A stretch of 8,874 nucleotides of DNA from Treponema sp. (GTDB lineage Bacteria > Spirochaetota > Spirochaetia > Treponematales > Rectinemataceae): contig JAFIHQ010000081.1 in assembly GCA_017849315.1 (NCBI GenBank), positions 1 to 8,874 on the forward strand, in the 5' to 3' direction. The number at the start of each line of letters is the position of its first letter. Position 1 is the stretch's first letter. The notes beneath the pieces are model-generated. The model made no database searches and was not told the origin of the DNA. It was given only the letters and a program-made list of their open reading frames with translations. Position numbers and translations under genes: made by a program. Below, piece by piece: positions 6,160-8,874 of the stretch.

Positions 6160-7265
6160 TTTTCCGGGTTGAGGCACTCGAGCTCTGGGATCACAAAACG
6201 GCCATCTTTGCGCACGAGCACGTCGTCTATCCAAATTTCGCCGCCGCCCGAGTCTTTGTCCTGCATGAGTACCAGGTCCCAGTGCAGACTGGACCTGTTC
6301 CCGTTAAAGCAGTCGTCGTAAGAATTGCCCGGTGTAATGTGCACGGAACCGGCAATCTTTTCGTCAAAAAGCGTCTCGAACTGTGGTGCGCGGATATAAG
6401 GATTGAGCCCGAAGGAGAACTCACCCAGATACCGCGCTCCTTCGTCCAGATCCAAAAGCCTGTTGATCCGTTCGGTGTCGTTGGCAGTGGCCTTGACGAT
6501 CTTGCCGTCCTTAAACTCGAACCGGATATTCTCGAACTTGAATCCGTCCTCCACGCTCGGCGTATTGTAACTCAAAACTCCGTTCACCGAGTCGCGCACA
6601 GGCGCCGTGTAGACTTCGCCGTCAGGGATATTCATGGTTCCGTCGCACTTGATGGCCGGGAGCCCCTTAATCGAGAACCGCAAGTCGGTACCTGGCCCCA
6701 CAATATGCACCTTGTCCGAGCGTTCCAAAAAAGCGACTAATGGATCCATGGCCTTGCTCATCCGGGCATAGTCCATGGTACAAACGTCGAAGTAGAAATC
6801 CTCAAAGGCTTCCTCGCTCATACCGGCGTTCTGCGCCATCGCTGCGGAAGGGTACCGCAAGACCACCCATTTGGTATGGGGAATTCGCTGTTCAAAATGA
6901 ACCTTCTTCATAATGTGACGGTTGTAAAGCTCCATCTGGTCGGCGGGGATATCTTTCCATGCAAAACTGTTGCGCAAACTTGTAAAACCGATATAGGCGT
7001 CCATCTCCTTCATACGGTCCTGCTCAAAGCGGGCCTGCAACTCAAACTGCTCCTCGGGGGCGTCCAGGTACAAGGTGCGCTCGACGCTCTTGTCGCGCAA
7101 GCTGACAAAGGCAAGGCCGCCCGCCTTATGGACCGCCCGTACGAGAGCATTCACAAACTCGGGTTCGGGGTTGGTGTCCTGTATGAGCACGCGCTCACCC
7201 TTTTGCACCCGCACTGAATAGTTGACGAGTATGTCCGCCAACTTTGCAGCTCTTGGATCTATCAT
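6150..7265 (-). CDS. M29-family aminopeptidase (AmpS/AmpT/PepS-like)
   Basis: Cytoplasmic two-metal exopeptidase that releases N-terminal residues from peptides, serving peptide turnover. It has 371 residues, slightly shorter than the roughly 400 typical of the Thermus-type enzyme. The N-terminal half fits the family (KLADILVNYSVRVQKGERVLI, 8-28). The catalytic C-terminal half shows the expected pattern: NIPDGEVYTAPVRDSVNG with Glu217, DEGARYLGEF with Glu282, TLFDEKIAGSVHITPG with His309, Tyr316, and SSLHWDLV with His328 and Asp330. These match the metal and catalytic positions of the family. The start at ATG 7265 has AGGAG 7 nt upstream. It is a single-gene unit: the importer operon has its own promoter downstream. 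No signal peptide. A 13-bp tandem duplication covers its stop codon. I see no convincing promoter or terminator for it. Confidence 0.93.
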   Translation of the reverse strand: MIDPRAAKLADILVNYSVRVQKGERVLIQDTNPEPEFVNALVRAVHKAGGLAFVSLRDKSVERTLYLDAPEEQFELQARFEQDRMKEMDAYIGFTSLRNSFAWKDIPADQMELYNRHIMKKVHFEQRIPHTKWVVLRYPSAAMAQNAGMSEEAFEDFYFDVCTMDYARMSKAMDPLVAFLERSDKVHIVGPGTDLRFSIKGLPAIKCDGTMNIPDGEVYTAPVRDSVNGVLSYNTPSVEDGFKFENIRFEFKDGKIVKATANDTERINRLLDLDEGARYLGEFSFGLNPYIRAPQFETLFDEKIAGSVHITPGNSYDDCFNGNRSSLHWDLVLMQDKDSGGGEIWIDDVLVRKDGRFVIPELECLNPENLM

Positions 7266-7323
7266 CGTTTTGCTCCTAAAATTTGATTCAAAAAAGAATT
7301 ACCTTCGGTTAGTCTTGCCGGCA

Positions 7324-7363
7324 TGACTTCACAGGCTGACCTCACAGGGCTGACCTCACCGAC
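7324..7363. repeat. Three tandem 13-14-bp units upstream of the DUF493-like gene
   Basis: Units are TGACTTCACAGGC (7324-7336), TGACCTCACAGGGC (7337-7350) and TGACCTCACCGAC (7351-7363). They differ by single substitutions or one inserted G. The third unit directly abuts the -35 at 7364. They lie between two divergent genes, so they could be regulator sites or plain slippage products. Confidence 0.8.
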
Positions 7364-7392
7364 TCGACATGCAGGGCATTTTGGCTCATAAT
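7364..7392 (+). promoter_or_regulatory. Strong promoter of the DUF493-like gene
   Basis: TCGACA (7364-7369), a spacer of exactly 17 bp, and CATAAT (7387-7392) each match consensus at five of six bases. The predicted start point is about 7399, exactly on the ATG at 7399. No ribosome site exists upstream of that ATG, so the transcript should be leaderless. Confidence 0.65.
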
Positions 7393-7422
7393 TATATCAT
7401 GAATACTGAATATATGAGCCAA
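7381..7422. repeat. Perfect 10-bp inverted repeat around promoter and start codon (operator candidate)
   Basis: TTGGCTCATA (7381-7390) is matched by TATGAGCCAA (7413-7422), with a 22-nt centre. The left arm overlaps the -10 box and the right arm overlaps codons 5-8 of the gene. Arm centres are 32 bp apart, about three helical turns, as expected if a protein binds both on one DNA face. Because the transcript should start near 7399, the left arm is not in the mRNA, which favours a DNA operator over an RNA hairpin. Confidence 0.55.
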
Positions 7423-7722
7423 GATACCCACGAAGACGCTCCTGTATGCAAAGGCATTTTTGGAGATATGCAAGTCAGCTACCCGATCGGCTTCGACCTA
7501 AGAATTATATACCTTGAAGCGAAGGCCCCTGCAATGTCCGAATTGCTGGAAAACACGCTAAATCGGCTTGGGATCAAATTCACCATGATTCAGGGGATTG
7601 CCGCAGCGCCTGGCAAGAAGTATGCCCGTATGGGTGCCCGCATCACGGTACACTCGGAAGAAGCAATGCAGTTGCTGTATAGCGAAGTTGCAAAGCTCCC
7701 TGGGGTTGTGTCGGTCATCTAA
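7399..7722 (+). CDS. DUF493/YbeD-like small protein
   Basis: A 107-residue protein with no known enzymatic role. After a polar N-terminal tail of about 20 residues, the sequence fits the YbeD/DUF493 fold (small ferredoxin-like, ACT-like domain): YPIGFDLRIIYL near the start (YbeD has FPTPFTYKVMG), a helix SELLENTLNRLG, a Gly-Lys-Lys-Tyr turn, strand RMGARITVHSEE, and the ending LLYSEVAKLPGVVSVI. The final block resembles YbeD's LYEELGKIDIVRMVL. The match is by eye and moderate. Start: ATG 7399 coincides with the predicted transcription start. ATG 7369 overlaps the -35 box and ATG 7414 would be five codons shorter. No candidate start has a ribosome site. It is monocistronic and faces the Nudix gene tail to tail across 63 bp, where I see no clear terminator, only a small GCACC-A-GGTGC palindrome at 7723-7733. 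Confidence 0.75.
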   Translation: MNTEYMSQDTHEDAPVCKGIFGDMQVSYPIGFDLRIIYLEAKAPAMSELLENTLNRLGIKFTMIQGIAAAPGKKYARMGARITVHSEEAMQLLYSEVAKLPGVVSVI

Positions 7723-7785
7723 GCACCAGGTGCCCGTTTGCTCGTTGAAGCCCCGTGGCCCGACTGAAGTCCGCAAGCAGATTTT

Positions 7786-8349
7786 TTAGTCTGAGTAGCC
7801 TCTGTAGCGCATATAAAAGAAAAGCGAAGCCGTCATGAGCGCGTGGCCATATTCTTCTCCACCGATCATATCGATGGCCTCCCGCTCGGGCACGAGGATT
7901 ACCTCGATTTCTTCATTGGTGTCGAGTTTTTGGGTCGTGTCGAGGTAGCAGCTTTCCGCAATAAAAGAATGAAACGTATTGGTCATAAAGGCAGGATTGG
8001 GCGAAAGGTCGCCTAAAGGGAGAATCATCTCGGCCCGGTAGCCGGTTTCTTCCAGAAGTTCGCGCGCAACTGCAAAGAGTGGATCTTCGTGCTGATCCAC
8101 GATCCCGCCGGGAAACTCGACAGAAACTTTGCCTGTACCGTGGCGGTACTGGCGGATCATCACGAACTTCCTGCCCTCGGGCGTGTCCACAACTGGAATA
8201 ATGCCTGCCCAGTCGGGCGCATCTAGAAGGTAGAAGCGTCCTTGTTTGGCGGCGTCTTTTGTTTTCCGCACGCTTTCCCGCACGCAAAAAATCTTGCAAT
8301 CCAAGAGCTCTCTGGACGAAGTCTCTTCCCACGGCTCAGGGTTAATCAT
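7786..8349 (-). CDS. Nudix hydrolase, ADP-ribose pyrophosphatase-like
   Basis: Hydrolyses a nucleoside diphosphate linked to another group, probably ADP-ribose or a similar nucleotide sugar, to clear or recycle it in the cytoplasm. It has 187 residues. The Nudix box is perfect and lies at 82-104: Gly82, Glu88, then ARELLEETGY with the metal-binding Glu97, Glu100 and Glu101. Upstream RQYRHG (66-71) and EFPGG (78-82), and downstream LSPNPAFM followed by a His, are typical of the ADP-ribose pyrophosphatase branch. The substrate remains an inference. I start at ATG 8349 with AAAGGA 7 nt upstream; a longer frame to ATG 8430 would overlap the dehydrogenase gene by about 70 nt with no support. It follows the AroE-family gene by 11 nt and is probably co-transcribed with it. 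Confidence 0.92.
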   Translation of the reverse strand: MINPEPWEETSSRELLDCKIFCVRESVRKTKDAAKQGRFYLLDAPDWAGIIPVVDTPEGRKFVMIRQYRHGTGKVSVEFPGGIVDQHEDPLFAVARELLEETGYRAEMILPLGDLSPNPAFMTNTFHSFIAESCYLDTTQKLDTNEEIEVILVPEREAIDMIGGEEYGHALMTASLFFYMRYRGYSD

Positions 8350-8360
8350 GATGTGGTCCT

Positions 8361-8874
8361 TTACGCTATGCCAAACTCCTTTGCGAGGGCTCTCTTCATA
8401 ATATCCACAGGTGCGTCCAGGCCGGTCCACAACTTGAAGCCAATCGCGCCTTGGTTTATCAACATTCCAAGACCATCGATTGTTTTGGCGCCGCGTTTTT
8501 CAGCCTCTTTGAGAAAAGCCGTTCGCGGCGGATTGGGAATCACATCGCAGACGACCATCTCTGGCCGAATAGTGTCATAGTCGATTGAAGGCTTGTCGTC
8601 TACTCCAGGGAAAAGCCCAATCGACGTGGCATTGATTAGGATATCGGTGTCGTAAGGAATCTTCAATATCCCGCTCCATGGTATATACCTGCTTTTGGCC
8701 TTGGAGCAGGTTATTACGGTATTCACCAAGGCTTCGCCGCGTTCGGTGCTCCGATTGACGACAAGAATCTCGCCCGCACCGCGCAGCGCAAGCTCCACCA
8801 CAATTGCGCGGGCTGCACCTCCGGCTCCCAGGACGACAACTTTTTTGCCGGGAATCGACACGTGGCCCTCTTCG
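8361..8874 (-). CDS. aroE: Shikimate dehydrogenase family protein (AroE-like), N-terminus cut by window edge
   Basis: The family reduces 3-dehydroshikimate to shikimate with NADPH in aromatic amino acid synthesis. 170 C-terminal residues are visible; about 110 N-terminal ones, including the substrate-binding Ser and Lys, lie off the right edge. Seen, numbering from base 8873: nucleotide-binding GAGGAARA at 16-23, NRS at 40-42 (NADP phosphate loop), NATSIGL at 81-87, CDVIPNPPRT at 109-118, and GLGMLINQGAIGF at 134-146 with the conserved Gln141. The usual D-x-x-Y-x-P-x-x-T motif reads D-V-I-P-N-P-P-R-T, so the conserved Tyr is Pro113. This suggests an AroE-like paralogue rather than proven AroE. 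A GTG at 8861 is internal: the frame is open upstream and the GAGG before it encodes residues in a linker typical of the family. Confidence 0.88.
   Translation of the reverse strand, partial: EEGHVSIPGKKVVVLGAGGAARAIVVELALRGAGEILVVNRSTERGEALVNTVITCSKAKSRYIPWSGILKIPYDTDILINATSIGLFPGVDDKPSIDYDTIRPEMVVCDVIPNPPRTAFLKEAEKRGAKTIDGLGMLINQGAIGFKLWTGLDAPVDIMKRALAKEFGIA

Noticed and set aside
6129..6740. 203-codon open frame on the plus strand
   Set aside because: It lies wholly opposite the well-supported M29 aminopeptidase, has no ribosome site and its translation resembles no family; it is an antisense shadow.
7369..7398. Upstream ATG at 7369 as start of the DUF493-like protein
   Set aside because: It overlaps the -35 box of the best promoter in the window and has no ribosome site.
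7723..7733. GCACC-A-GGTGC palindrome as a terminator between the DUF493-like and Nudix genes
   Set aside because: The arms are too close for a full stem (4 bp with 3-nt loop) and no T run follows on either strand.
8349..8430. Longer N-terminus for the Nudix protein, starting at ATG 8430
   Set aside because: It would overlap the AroE-like gene by about 70 nt; the ATG at 8349 has AAAGGA at the right distance and fits the family.

Overview
The window is about 8.9 kb of compact bacterial DNA with nine protein genes (two cut by the window edges), short gaps, and no RNA gene, insertion sequence or CRISPR array that I can see. The organism looks like a diderm-type bacterium of moderate GC content with standard sigma70-like promoters. 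A spirochaete-type genome would fit the gene set, but this is a tentative guess. Two genes start at GTG, and two appear to be transcribed as leaderless or nearly leaderless mRNAs.

Layout. (1) 1-683 (-): MacB/LolD-type ABC ATPase, C-terminus cut by the window edge, with a leader hairpin beside its ribosome site. (2) 684-907: divergent promoter region. (3) 908-1471 (+): a UbiX-family flavoprotein. (4) 6012 down to 1495 (-): a three-gene ABC importer operon in the order binding protein, fused double-domain permease, ATPase. Terminator-like hairpins lie in both internal gaps. The binding protein resembles AfuA (hexose-phosphate type) as much as a ferric-ion protein. The permease carries an extra N-terminal extracytoplasmic domain of about 140 residues. 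(5) 6150-7265 (-): M29-family aminopeptidase. (6) 7399-7722 (+): small DUF493/YbeD-like protein with a strong promoter inside a 10-bp inverted repeat. (7) 8874 down to 7786 (-): AroE-family dehydrogenase (N-terminus cut) followed 11 nt later by a Nudix hydrolase.

How the genes relate. The importer operon is the one clear functional unit: the binding protein delivers ligand to the fused permease, which is driven by the ATPase. The other genes are independent metabolic or housekeeping functions.

The most interesting observations are: the UbiX homologue has lost nearly all the residues that bind the prenyl phosphate in characterised UbiX; the permease has a sensor-like extension; five gaps contain short duplications with a period of 13-14 or 27 bp, one of which seems to have separated two formerly overlapping stop codons; and the DUF493-like gene has an operator-like inverted repeat over a leaderless start. 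I see no clear evidence for a wholly new multi-gene system.
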